A stretch of DNA of 64,000 nucleotides from Thermoanaerobaculia bacterium (GTDB lineage: Bacteria > Acidobacteriota > Thermoanaerobaculia > Multivoradales > Multivoraceae): positions 62,001 through 126,000 of the forward strand of contig JAJEHN010000032.1 of the NCBI GenBank assembly GCA_022823665.1, in the 5' to 3' direction. Below are positions 34,475 to 43,380 of the stretch, one piece after another. Position 1 is the stretch's first letter. Every line of letters begins with the position of its first letter. The notes beneath the pieces were generated by a model that did not search any database, had not been told where the DNA came from, and saw only the letters and a program-made list of their open reading frames with translations. Made by a program: the position numbers and the translations under genes.

Positions 34475-35755
34475 ATGGGAATCCTGGTCATCCTGACCCT
34501 GGTGGCGGCGCTGCTGCTCGGCGTGCCGCTGGCCATCGCGCTCGCCCTCGCGGCCATGGTCGGCCTGCTCTACAGCTCGCCCGAGTTCCTGATCGTGATG
34601 CCGCAGAAGTTCCTGGCCGGTCTGGATTCCTTCCCGCTGCTGGCGGTGCCCCTGTTCGTGCTCGCCGGAGCGCTCATCTCGCACGGCGGCATGGCGCGCC
34701 GGATCGTCGACCTGGCGATGCAGTTCGTCGGCCGCCTGCCGGGCGGTCTCGGCCTGGTCGTCATCCTGTCGACGATGCTGTTCTCCGGCATCTCCGGCTC
34801 GCCAAGCGCGAACACCGCCGCCATCGGCTCCGTCGCCCTGCCGGCAATGCGCCAGCGGCAGTATCCGGCGCCCTTCGCGACCGCCGTCTTCGCTTCGGCC
34901 GGCGGCGTCTCTACCCTGGTGCCGCCCGCGATCGACCTGATCATCATCGGCGTCGTCTCGGGGATGTCGATCGGCGCCCTGTTCGCGGCCGGCATCACGC
35001 CGGCGATCGTGCTGGGCCTGGCACTGATGGGGATGACCTGGATCAAGGCCCTCGACCTCAACCTGCCGCTCGAGGCGAGGGCCTCCTGGCCGCAAAGGCT
35101 CCGCGTGATCCGCGACGGCATCCTGCCGCTGTTCATGATCGTCATCATCCTCGGCGGCATCTACGGCGGAGTGTTCACGCCCACGGAAGCGTCCGCCGTC
35201 GCGGTCGTCTACGGCGCCCTGGTGTCCTTCTTCATCTACCGCGAACTGAAGCTCGAGGACATCCCGAAGGTCCTGCTGCAGACCGCGTCGCTCTCCGGCG
35301 TCGTCCTGTTCGTGCTGGGGACGGCGTCCATGTTCTCCTTCGTCCTCACATTCGAGCGGCTGCCGCACCTGCTGGCGGAGGGGATTTCGACCCACGCCCC
35401 GAACTGGATCGTCTTCATCCTCTTCGTCCACCTGATCTTCCTCTTCCTCGGCATGGTGATGGACGCGTTGCCGCCGATCATCATCCTGATGCCGATCCTG
35501 CTGCCGGCCGCGCTCGCCCTGGGCATGGATCCGGTTCACTTCGGCATCCTGGTCGCGGCCAACGTGGGCATCGGGATGATCTCGCCGCCGGTCGGCATCT
35601 GCCTGTACGTCGCCTGCGGCATCTCGAAGACGCCGATCGAGAAGGTGACGCCCAAGCTGCTTCCCTTCCTGGCGCTGCTGCTCGCGATGCTCCTGATCCT
35701 CACCTTCGTGCCCCAAGTCACGCTCTGGCTGCCGGAGGCCCTCGGCTATGAGTAG
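34475..35755 (+). CDS. dctM: TRAP transporter large permease DctM
   Basis: A 426-residue protein with about twelve membrane segments. Signatures are MLFSGISGSPSANTAAIGSV, GGVSTLVPPAIDLIIIG, and FTPTEASAVAVVYG. It is the Na+-coupled translocation subunit for organic acids delivered by DctP. It overlaps the DctP gene by eight bases and follows DctQ by nine. Confidence 0.95.
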   Translation: MGILVILTLVAALLLGVPLAIALALAAMVGLLYSSPEFLIVMPQKFLAGLDSFPLLAVPLFVLAGALISHGGMARRIVDLAMQFVGRLPGGLGLVVILSTMLFSGISGSPSANTAAIGSVALPAMRQRQYPAPFATAVFASAGGVSTLVPPAIDLIIIGVVSGMSIGALFAAGITPAIVLGLALMGMTWIKALDLNLPLEARASWPQRLRVIRDGILPLFMIVIILGGIYGGVFTPTEASAVAVVYGALVSFFIYRELKLEDIPKVLLQTASLSGVVLFVLGTASMFSFVLTFERLPHLLAEGISTHAPNWIVFILFVHLIFLFLGMVMDALPPIIILMPILLPAALALGMDPVHFGILVAANVGIGMISPPVGICLYVACGISKTPIEKVTPKLLPFLALLLAMLLILTFVPQVTLWLPEALGYE

Positions 35756-36740
35756 CTGGGTGCGCCGGCATACCGCAGCCCTCGCCCTCTGCGCGCTCGC
35801 CCTCCTCGCCGGCTGCCGCGGGAGCGACGGCGTCACCATTCTCAAGGTCGCCCACAACGGACCGGCCGGACACCCGTTCCAGGCCGGCTTCGAGGAGTTC
35901 GGCCGGGTCCTGGAAGAGCGCACGGCGGGTGCGGTCCAGGTGCAGATCTTCGAGAACGAACAACTCGGCACCGAGGAAGAGGCGACCCTGATGGTCAAGC
36001 TGGGAGCGCTTGCCGCCTCGGCAGCCAGCGCCGGCGGCGGCATCGCCGCCTTCGTGCCGGAGGCCGAGATCTTCAACTTCCCCTTCATTTTCCGCGACCT
36101 CGACCACTTCTACCGGGTGCTCGACGGCCCGGTCGGCGAGCGGGTCGCCGCCCGCATCGAGGAGGAACTCGACGTCGTCGTCCTCGGCTACTGGTTCGCC
36201 GGCCGCCGCAACGCCTGGAACGCGGAGCGGCCGATCGTCGTCCCCGACGACTTCGACGGTCTCAAGATCCGCGTCATCCCGACCCCGATCCTGGTCGACA
36301 CCTTCAACGCCCTCGGCGCGCAAGCGACGCCGATGTCGTTCGGCGAGCTCTACTCGGCGCTGGAACAGGGCGTCGTCGACGGCGCCGAGACGGACCACGT
36401 CGATCTCTACGGGGAGCGTTTCTACGAGGTCACGAAGTACGTGTCCTACACGCGGCACCTCTACCTCGCCGTGGCGCTGATCTTCAGCCGGAAGCTGTAC
36501 GACGAGCTGCCGCCGGAGTTCCAGGCAGCGGTGCTCGACGCCGGCAGGGCATCGGTCCAGGTCGAACGGGAGGCGATGGCGTCGATGACCGCTGACGCCC
36601 TGGCCGAACTGGAGAAGCTGGGGATCCAGTTCAACGAGATCGACCGTCCGCTGTTCGAGGACAAGGTGCGGCAGGTCTACCTCGACAACGCCGCAAGAGT
36701 CGGCGGGATGGCGGCGATCGAGGAGGTCGCCCGGCAGTAG
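35748..36740 (+). CDS. dctP: TRAP transporter substrate-binding lipoprotein DctP
   Basis: A 330-residue DctP-family solute-binding protein with a lipoprotein-type signal (LALLAGCRGSDG). The conserved arginine that pairs with the substrate carboxylate lies in DGLKIRVIPTPI, followed by ALGAQATPMSFGELYSALE and QGVVDGAE. The substrate is thus probably an organic or amino acid. Most TRAP binding proteins are soluble, so the lipid anchor is a minor oddity. It ends 45 bp before the DHDPS-family gene. Confidence 0.94.
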   Translation: MSSWVRRHTAALALCALALLAGCRGSDGVTILKVAHNGPAGHPFQAGFEEFGRVLEERTAGAVQVQIFENEQLGTEEEATLMVKLGALAASAASAGGGIAAFVPEAEIFNFPFIFRDLDHFYRVLDGPVGERVAARIEEELDVVVLGYWFAGRRNAWNAERPIVVPDDFDGLKIRVIPTPILVDTFNALGAQATPMSFGELYSALEQGVVDGAETDHVDLYGERFYEVTKYVSYTRHLYLAVALIFSRKLYDELPPEFQAAVLDAGRASVQVEREAMASMTADALAELEKLGIQFNEIDRPLFEDKVRQVYLDNAARVGGMAAIEEVARQ

Positions 36741-36785
36741 AGACACTGAAGAACGGACTTACGGAGTCAGAACAGGAGCAGCACA

Positions 36786-37685
36786 ATGGAATTCCGCGGT
36801 GTCATGACGGCGATCACAACGCCCTTCAACGACGATCTGACGGTCGATCACGACTTCCTCGCAAAGCACGCGAACTGGCTGGTGGAACACGGTTGCACCG
36901 GCATCGTGCCTCTCGGCTCGCTGGGCGAGGGCAACACCCTCCAGTTCGACGAGAAGCTGGCGATCGTCGAAACCTGCGTCACCGCTCTCGACGGCCGGGC
37001 GCCCGTGATGCCCGGCATCTCCGCGCTCAGCACCGCCGAAGCCGTCCGCATCGCCCGCGGCTCGGCCGAGCGCGGCGCCGAAGCGCTCATGGTGCTTCCC
37101 CCCTACGTCCACAACGGCAAGATGCACGAGACCCGGGGCCACTTCGCGGCCCTCTTCGAAGCCACGGATCTGCCGTGCATGCTCTACAACAACCCCTTCG
37201 CCTACGGGGTCGACATCCTGCCCGAGATCATCGGCGAACTGGCCGCCGAGCACGCCAGCCTGCGGGCGATCAAGGAGTCGAGCGGCGACATCCGGCGGAT
37301 CACGGCGGTCAAGGCCCTGCTGGGAGACCGCCTCGACGTCTTCGCCGGCCTCGACGACATGCCCTACGAAGCCGTGTGGTCGGGAGCGACGGGCTGGATC
37401 GCGGGCCTGGTCAACGCGCTGCCGGCTGAGTCCGTTCGCCTGTTCGACCTGGCCGCGGCGGGCCGGCGCCAGGAGGCGTTCGAACTCTACGCCTGGTTCC
37501 TTCCCCTGCTGCGCATGGACACCGTGCCCGAGTTCGTCCAGTTGATCAAGCTGGTGCAGGCCGAGGTCGGGATGGGGTCCGAGACCGTTCGGCCGCCCCG
37601 GCAAGCCCTGCCCGAGGCCGACCGCCGCGAGGCGCTGGCATTGATCCGGGAACGCCTGGCGACCCGGCCCGGTCCATCGTCCTGA
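36786..37685 (+). CDS. DHDPS-family aldolase/deaminase (possible hydroxyproline-pathway lyase)
   Basis: A 299-residue class I lyase of the dihydrodipicolinate synthase/NAL superfamily. The Schiff-base lysine is in RAIKESSGD, the catalytic Tyr in CMLYNNPF, and the substrate loop is PLGSLGEGNTL instead of the GTTGE of true DHDPS, so lysine biosynthesis is unlikely. Family members in hydroxyproline clusters deaminate delta-1-pyrroline-4-hydroxy-2-carboxylate; others cleave keto sugar acids. An AGGAG site precedes the ATG. It is the last gene of the TRAP cluster. Confidence 0.87.
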   Translation: MEFRGVMTAITTPFNDDLTVDHDFLAKHANWLVEHGCTGIVPLGSLGEGNTLQFDEKLAIVETCVTALDGRAPVMPGISALSTAEAVRIARGSAERGAEALMVLPPYVHNGKMHETRGHFAALFEATDLPCMLYNNPFAYGVDILPEIIGELAAEHASLRAIKESSGDIRRITAVKALLGDRLDVFAGLDDMPYEAVWSGATGWIAGLVNALPAESVRLFDLAAAGRRQEAFELYAWFLPLLRMDTVPEFVQLIKLVQAEVGMGSETVRPPRQALPEADRREALALIRERLATRPGPSS

Positions 37686-37691
37686 ATTCAG

Positions 37692-37720
37692 TTGACGCCC
37701 CCCCAAGCCGGCGCTAACGT
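37692..37720 (+). promoter_or_regulatory. Candidate promoter of the TonB-dependent receptor
   Basis: TTGACG (37692-37697) and TAACGT (37715-37720) are separated by 17 bp. The implied transcript has a leader of about 100 nt with a good ribosome site (AGGAAGGAAGG) before the ATG at 37828. Confidence 0.42.
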
Positions 37721-37827
37721 AGTTGGAACATCGGCACAGGATTTCTCTGGCCGGCGCTGCTCAGCGAACCGGCCTGCGCATAAGCACCCAGAGGAGACGG
37801 GAAGCCCAGTCAGGAAGGAAGGCGGAA

Positions 37828-40614
37828 ATGAGACACCGCAGAACCACCGGTTCTCGCGCTCTTGCCCGGATGGCAAGAGTCCCACGGATCATCGGCTCGG
37901 GAGTACTCATCGTCTTCATCTCCGCCGGCGCATCGGCCCAGTCGATCGAGCGCGGCTCGATCACGGGCACGATCACGGACCCGAACGGCGACCGGATGCC
38001 CGGCGTCAACGTGATGCTCACGTCGACGGAACTCGGCGCCACGAGCGAGACGATGACGGACGCGAACGGCCGCTACCGCTTCGTCGCCCTGCTGCCGTCC
38101 ACCTATACGGTCGAGGCGTCGATCGAGGGCTTCTCGACCGCCCGGCAGGGGGACATCGAGCTCACCGTCGGCAAGACCCTGAGCGTCGACCTCGCGATGG
38201 AGCTGGGGAGCGTCGAGGACGTCATCATCGTCGAGGGCTCGCCGCTCATCGACGTCCGCAGTTCGACGCTGCAGACGACGGAACTCAACAACGAGATCCT
38301 GATGGACGTGCCGAGCGGCCGCAGCATCCGGAGCGTCGTCCAGTTGGCGCCCGGCATCCACTCGGAGAACGCGGAGGGCAGGCAACCGTCGGCCTTCGGC
38401 TCGCCCGGCATGGGGGTCCAGTTCTCGGTCGACGGCGTCATCATCAACAGCCCGGAGGCGGGCGAGAGCGAGGTCGCGCTCGGCTTCTTCTCCGTCGAGG
38501 ACGTCACCGTCCTCGGCGCCGGCGCATCGGCCGAATACGGCGGATACAGCGGCGTGATCGTCAACGTGACGACGAAGCAGGGCACGAACGACCTGAACGG
38601 CATGGTCGACCTGCAGCTTGCCGACAACGACTGGCAGTCCCACAACACGAACGACCCCGACCTGCAGCGCAGCGGCAGCGACCGCACGGACACGGAAGTC
38701 CACTTCGACATCGGCGGACCGGTGCAGCGCGACAAGGCGTGGTTCTTCACCTCGGTCAAGTACCTGGAGCGGGACTCGAAGGCCAGCGGCGACCATGTCA
38801 ACGACCCGACCTACGAGGCCCCCCGCTACGTCGGCAAGATCAACTGGACGCCGACGCAGGAGAAGATCTTCGCCGGCATGCTCGAGTACAGCACCCGCGA
38901 CCAGTTCTACCAGGGCGCGGACGAGGGCGATCTGGTCGCCCCCGGCGCGACCTTCAGCAACGTCGGGACCCAGTACCTGTTCAACTTCAACTACACGGAC
39001 ATGCTGTCCCAGGACACGCTGCTCGATCTGAAGTTCGGCGGCTATCACCAGCGCCAGACCGAGACGCCCGACGGCGGCGACACTCCCGCCCGCTACGACG
39101 GCTTTGAAGACCGCCTCAGCGAGAACTGGTGGGGGCCCTTCAACGCAAACCGGGAGCGCTATCAGCTCCTCGCCTCGGTCAGCCACTTCACCGACGACTT
39201 CATCCGCGGCGAGCACGACTTCAAGTTCGGCGTCGAACTGCAGAACACGCTGGTCAACACGCTCAACGGGTTGTCGGGCGGCAGGTATTACTACGACTTC
39301 GCCGGCGAGAACTACATCCTCTACGAGAGCACCGGCTACAACACGTTCGCCGACACCGACAAGATCGTCGGCTATGTGCAGGACTCCTGGGGGATCAACG
39401 ACCGGGTGCGGCTGAACCTCGGCCTGCGAGCCAACTACTGGCGCGGTTCCCTCGAGTCGGACGTCAACGGCGTCCGCTTCGACCAGGGCACCGTGTTCAC
39501 TCCCGACCTCGCCCTCGCGCCGCGCATCGGGCTGAACATCAACCTCGGCGACGACAACGACTCCGTCCTGAAGGCGCACTGGGGGCGCTACTACCACCAG
39601 GTCATCTCGCTGTTCTACAGCCGGCTCGCGCCCGAGAGCGACTGGACAGGCTACATCTGGAACGCCGACGACGAAGTCTGGGAGCACGACTTCACCGAAG
39701 CGCGCGGCCCCGGCCAGTGGACGATCGATGACGGCCTCGGCGTGCCCTACATGGACGCCCTGGATGTCGGCTGGGAGAAGGTCCTGACGCGTACCGTGTC
39801 CCTCGACATCACGGCGACGTACCGCACGAACCACGACTTCCTGGACGGCGTGAACCTCACCGGCGAGTTCGAACCCACGCGGTACACCGATCCGAACAGC
39901 GGCCGCACCTACAACGTCTTCAACCAGACGAACGAGGGCGAGAACCGGTTCTACTTCACGAACGTCAACTACTGCCAGGACTACGGACAGGCCTACAAGG
40001 AGCTCACCTGCTTCAAGAGTTCCCGCAGGTACGGAGGGATCACGGCGAGCATCGCCAGGCGATGGCGCAACAACTGGCAAATGCAGGCTTCGTGGACCTT
40101 CGGCGAGGCAAGGGGCAACAACAACAACGGCTGGTACGAGTTCCAGGAGGGGAGAGGGTCCTCGCTCGGCAGTTCGACCTTCTTCAAGGACCCGAATGTT
40201 CAGATCAACGCCTACGGCAACCTGACGATCGATCCGACGCACCTGATCAAGGTCCTGGGCAACGCCAAGCTCCCGGGCGGGGTCGTGGTCGGCGGCTACC
40301 TCCGCTACTTCTCGGGAAACACCTACAACGAGCTGATCCGGGTGGACGACGTGGATCAACGTTCGGAGATTTATGGCCACCCCGCCGGCTCCTTCCGTCT
40401 TGACGACGGTCTCAGCCTCGATCTGAGGGTGGAGAAGGACTTCAACCTCGGTGGCGGCCGTTTGCTGGGCGTCGGCATCGACGTCTTCAACGCCGGCAAC
40501 GCGGACACCGCGATCGAAGCCGAACAGTCGCTCGACAGCGACCGGCCCTTCGGCGCCCCGCGTCGGCTGATACGCGGTCGGGTCTGGCGGCTGGGGGCGC
40601 GGCTCCAGTTCTAG
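37828..40614 (+). CDS. TonB-dependent outer membrane receptor with carboxypeptidase-regulatory domain
   Basis: A 928-residue outer-membrane protein. After a long basic N-terminus and signal sequence (LIVFISAGASAQ) comes a carboxypeptidase-regulatory-like domain (GSITGTITDPNGDRMPGVNV, about residues 37-115). A plug region follows (VDGVIINSPEAG; SAEYGGYSGVIVNVTTK), then a large beta-barrel ending in LGARLQF with the terminal aromatic typical of barrel insertion. It should import a bulky ligand with TonB energy. The ATG at 37828 has a strong ribosome site. It ends just before the inverted-repeat element. Confidence 0.92.
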   Translation: MRHRRTTGSRALARMARVPRIIGSGVLIVFISAGASAQSIERGSITGTITDPNGDRMPGVNVMLTSTELGATSETMTDANGRYRFVALLPSTYTVEASIEGFSTARQGDIELTVGKTLSVDLAMELGSVEDVIIVEGSPLIDVRSSTLQTTELNNEILMDVPSGRSIRSVVQLAPGIHSENAEGRQPSAFGSPGMGVQFSVDGVIINSPEAGESEVALGFFSVEDVTVLGAGASAEYGGYSGVIVNVTTKQGTNDLNGMVDLQLADNDWQSHNTNDPDLQRSGSDRTDTEVHFDIGGPVQRDKAWFFTSVKYLERDSKASGDHVNDPTYEAPRYVGKINWTPTQEKIFAGMLEYSTRDQFYQGADEGDLVAPGATFSNVGTQYLFNFNYTDMLSQDTLLDLKFGGYHQRQTETPDGGDTPARYDGFEDRLSENWWGPFNANRERYQLLASVSHFTDDFIRGEHDFKFGVELQNTLVNTLNGLSGGRYYYDFAGENYILYESTGYNTFADTDKIVGYVQDSWGINDRVRLNLGLRANYWRGSLESDVNGVRFDQGTVFTPDLALAPRIGLNINLGDDNDSVLKAHWGRYYHQVISLFYSRLAPESDWTGYIWNADDEVWEHDFTEARGPGQWTIDDGLGVPYMDALDVGWEKVLTRTVSLDITATYRTNHDFLDGVNLTGEFEPTRYTDPNSGRTYNVFNQTNEGENRFYFTNVNYCQDYGQAYKELTCFKSSRRYGGITASIARRWRNNWQMQASWTFGEARGNNNNGWYEFQEGRGSSLGSSTFFKDPNVQINAYGNLTIDPTHLIKVLGNAKLPGGVVVGGYLRYFSGNTYNELIRVDDVDQRSEIYGHPAGSFRLDDGLSLDLRVEKDFNLGGGRLLGVGIDVFNAGNADTAIEAEQSLDSDRPFGAPRRLIRGRVWRLGARLQF

Positions 40615-40949
40615 GCAGCGGCGCGGCGGCGCGGCGCTACGGTACCGGTAGCACCCGCCTGCCGCGGTCCGGTGGAGAGGGTCCCGGCGGACGCTCGCGC
40701 TTTCGGGGTGGATGGGGGGTCTGCGCTCGCTTCGGTCGGCTGCGCTCCGGTTGTTGTCGGACTACGAAGGGCTGTTGGGCGTCGCTGGCCTCCAGCCCGC
40801 TGGGACCCTCTCCACCGGACCGCGGCAGGCTGGAGGGTGTCGCGCGGCTGCACGGTCCAGCTTTGTCGCGGGGGTCCAGAGGGTGTGGCGTACGCACGTA
40901 CCGCTCGTGAGATGACGACTACGACCCGCTGTTAGGCTTTTTCCGCGTC
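40615..40949. other. 335-bp intergenic gap
   Basis: No convincing gene lies between the TonB receptor and the sulfatase-TPR gene. Short open frames occur on both strands, but they are low-complexity in Pro, Arg, Gly and Ser with no ribosome sites. The gap is mostly filled by the 174-bp inverted-repeat element. A TAGGCT box (40933-40938) precedes the next gene's ATG by 11 bases. Confidence 0.7.
40657..40830. repeat. 174-bp element with 34-bp inverted termini
   Basis: The arms 40657-40690 and 40797-40830 are inverted copies with 33 Watson-Crick pairs and one G-T pair, including a perfect 28-bp core (CCTGCCGCGGTCCGGTGGAG and on to 40685). They enclose 106 bp with no gene. The structure could be a non-autonomous mobile element, a large cruciform, or a transcript hairpin ending the receptor mRNA. 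I see no transposase and no obvious target-site duplication. Confidence 0.8.
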
Positions 40950-43370
40950 ATGGGCAGCGGACCAACTCGTCGGGATGATGGGCCTCGTCTGGGGCGCGTC
41001 CTGAGAGGGAAGTTGAGTCGCTGGATCGGGCTTGGGGTTGCCCTGGTCGTCGCCGCGGTGGTGGTGGTCGGCGTGGCGGTCAGGCTACTGCCAGGCGGGG
41101 AGGTCACGGCGCCGTCGGGGCACTTGCTGGGGCGGCTTCCGGACGGGGTTGCTACCGATGATCTGAGCGTGCTGCTCATCACGCTGGATACGACCCGGGC
41201 GGACCGGATCGGGGCCTACGGGTTCGAGGACATCGAGACGCCGCATCTGGATCGGCTGGCGGCTGAGGGGGTGCTGTTCGAGCAGGCGCAGGCGGTGGCG
41301 CCGTTGACGTTGCCGGCGCATTCGTCGATCTTCACTGGCGAGTATCCGCCGGCGCACGGGGTTCGGGACAACGGCGGCTTCTACCTGGACGACGAGCACG
41401 TCGTCCTGGCCGAGATCCTGCGTGACGAAGGTCTGCGCACCGGGGGATTCGTGGCGGCGTTCGTGCTCGACGCGAAGTGGGGGATCGCCCAGGGCTTCGA
41501 CCACTACTTCGACGATTTCGATCTGGGCGACACCGTGCGGATGGCGCTCAACGAGATCGAGCGGCCCGCCGGCGAGGTGACCGACGCCGCGCTGGCGTGG
41601 CTCGACGAGGCCCCCGGTGAGCGCTTCTTCTCCTGGGTCCACTACTACGACCCGCACTCGCCCTACGAGCCGCCGGAGCCCTGGGCCGAGCGCTACCGGG
41701 ACCGTCCCTACATCGGCGAGATCGCCTACATGGACTCCCAGATCGGCCGCCTTCTCGAGTGGCTCGACGACAACGACCGGGCCGATGACACGGTCGTCAT
41801 CGCGATCGGGGACCACGGTGAGAGCCTCGGGGAGCACGGCGAGTCCGGTCACGGCTTCTTCATCTACGAGGCGGCGACCCGGGTTCCCTTCATCCTCCGC
41901 GCGCCCTACGAAACGATGCGAGGCCGGCGAGTGGCGGACGTGGTTCGGGCGATCGACGTCACCCCCACCGTCCTCGACCTCCTGGCTGTCGATGCGGGCC
42001 AGGGCGAACTCGATTCCTCCTACGAGGGAACCAGTCTGGTCCGGTTGCTGACCGGCGCCTCGGGGCCGCGCCTGCCGGCCTATGCCGAGGCGGTCTACCC
42101 GCGCTACCACTACGGCTGGAGCGACCTCGCCGCACTGCGGCTCGGGAACATGAAGTACGTCGCCGCCCCGCGCCCCGAGCTCTACGACCTGGCCGCGGAC
42201 CCGCGCGAGCTGAACAACCTCTACTCCGCCCGCCCGGACGAGGCCGATCGGATGGCGTCCATGCTCCAGGCACTCGAATCGAGGTGGACCGACAGGGCCC
42301 TGCCCGATCCGGTGGAAGAGATCGACCCGGAGACCCGGGCGCGGCTCGCCGCCCTCGGCTACATGGCCAGTTTCAGCGGCGGCTCCGCCGAGCCGGTGGA
42401 CCGCGCCCTGCTGGCCGACCCCAAGGACCGGATCCACCTCTTCAACCTGATGCGCACCGCCCGCGAAGCGTCACTCAAGGGGAACCGGGCGGCCGCCGTG
42501 GAAGCCCTCGAACGGGTGCTGTTCGAGGACCCGTCGGTGATCGACGCCTGGATCCGGCTCGGCGATGAGCAGATGCGCGGCGATGACACCGGCGCCGCGA
42601 TCGAGAGCTACCGGCGAGCGATCGAACTGAAGCCCGACTACCCGCATGCCGTGATCAATCTCGCCAACGCCTACCGGAGGGCCGGCGCGGAGGAGGAGGC
42701 GATCCTCGGCTACCAGGAGTTCCTGCGCCTCGATCCCCGCAACGCGATCATCCACTACGAACTCGCGCGCATGCTCGTGGACCGCGGCGACCTGGAGGGC
42801 GCCGACGGACACCTTCGGGAGGCCGCCGCCCTGTCACCCGAGATGGGCGCCGCGGTCGTCAGCCAGGGCGCCGTGGCCCTGCTGCGATCCGACCTGGTCA
42901 ACGCCCAACGACTGTTCGAGGAGGCGCTGGCGATCCAGCCGGACGTGCGCCTCGCCCACTTCAACCTCGCCCTGCTCGCCGAGGAGCGCGGCGATCCGCG
43001 GGCGGCCGCCGACTTCTACCGCCGCGAACTCGATATCCACCCGCAGTCCTACCGCGTCCAGTTCAACCTCGGCCGGCTGCTGGACAGCCTCGGCGACCGC
43101 TACGGGGCGACCGCGGCGCTCGAGCAGTCGATCGAGATCAACCCCGAGTTCGCCATCGGCCACTTCTTCCTGGCCAAGTCCCTGGTCGACCGGAACGAAC
43201 AGCTCGACCGCGCCATCGAACTCGCCCGCACCGGCCTGGACCTCGACCCCGGCTCCGACATGGCGCCGATGGGCCACTATCTGCTCGCCGACATCTACAC
43301 CCGTCTTGGCCAGCCGGAAGAGGCAAGACGGGAACTCGCCTCGGCCCGAGCCCTGGAACGCAAGGGTTGA
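40950..43370 (+). CDS. Membrane-anchored sulfatase-fold protein with C-terminal TPR repeats
   Basis: An 806-residue protein: N-terminal membrane anchor (GLGVALVVAAVVVVGVAVRL), an alkaline-phosphatase/sulfatase-fold domain (about residues 70-430), and about eight TPR repeats (residues 475-800). Metal-site features are visible: LLITLDTTRADRIGAYG and IGDHGESLGEHG. The nucleophile position reads PLTLPAHSSIFTG, with Thr120 rather than the Cys/Ser of CxPSR, so it is not a formylglycine sulfatase. A phosphodiesterase or phosphotransferase role is possible. The ASPIC gene follows 10 bp downstream. Confidence 0.85.
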   Translation: MGSGPTRRDDGPRLGRVLRGKLSRWIGLGVALVVAAVVVVGVAVRLLPGGEVTAPSGHLLGRLPDGVATDDLSVLLITLDTTRADRIGAYGFEDIETPHLDRLAAEGVLFEQAQAVAPLTLPAHSSIFTGEYPPAHGVRDNGGFYLDDEHVVLAEILRDEGLRTGGFVAAFVLDAKWGIAQGFDHYFDDFDLGDTVRMALNEIERPAGEVTDAALAWLDEAPGERFFSWVHYYDPHSPYEPPEPWAERYRDRPYIGEIAYMDSQIGRLLEWLDDNDRADDTVVIAIGDHGESLGEHGESGHGFFIYEAATRVPFILRAPYETMRGRRVADVVRAIDVTPTVLDLLAVDAGQGELDSSYEGTSLVRLLTGASGPRLPAYAEAVYPRYHYGWSDLAALRLGNMKYVAAPRPELYDLAADPRELNNLYSARPDEADRMASMLQALESRWTDRALPDPVEEIDPETRARLAALGYMASFSGGSAEPVDRALLADPKDRIHLFNLMRTAREASLKGNRAAAVEALERVLFEDPSVIDAWIRLGDEQMRGDDTGAAIESYRRAIELKPDYPHAVINLANAYRRAGAEEEAILGYQEFLRLDPRNAIIHYELARMLVDRGDLEGADGHLREAAALSPEMGAAVVSQGAVALLRSDLVNAQRLFEEALAIQPDVRLAHFNLALLAEERGDPRAAADFYRRELDIHPQSYRVQFNLGRLLDSLGDRYGATAALEQSIEINPEFAIGHFFLAKSLVDRNEQLDRAIELARTGLDLDPGSDMAPMGHYLLADIYTRLGQPEEARRELASARALERKG

Positions 43371-43380
43371 GCGCCCTCCC

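Noticed and set aside
35757..35772. GGGTGCGCCGGCAT near the start of dctP as a fourth copy of the hairpin repeat
   Set aside because: Only this short string matches and the conserved second hairpin is absent; it encodes ordinary residues of the DctP signal region, so chance is likely.
33956..36088. 710-codon minus-strand frame opposite the TRAP genes
   Set aside because: Extremely charged, low-complexity product. The three TRAP genes on the plus strand are unmistakable.
36786..37685. Annotation as dihydrodipicolinate synthase DapA for lysine biosynthesis
   Set aside because: The substrate loop is PLGSLGEG rather than GTTGE and the context is a TRAP catabolic cluster.
37810..40380. 856-codon minus-strand frame opposite the TonB receptor
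   Set aside because: Val/Asp/Arg-rich repetitive sequence with no motif or signal; the plus strand has a full receptor with signal, plug and terminal aromatic.
40637..40935. Short open frames within the 40.6-40.95 kb gap on both strands
   Set aside because: They lie over the inverted-repeat element, have no ribosome site and give Pro/Arg/Ser/Gly-rich products.
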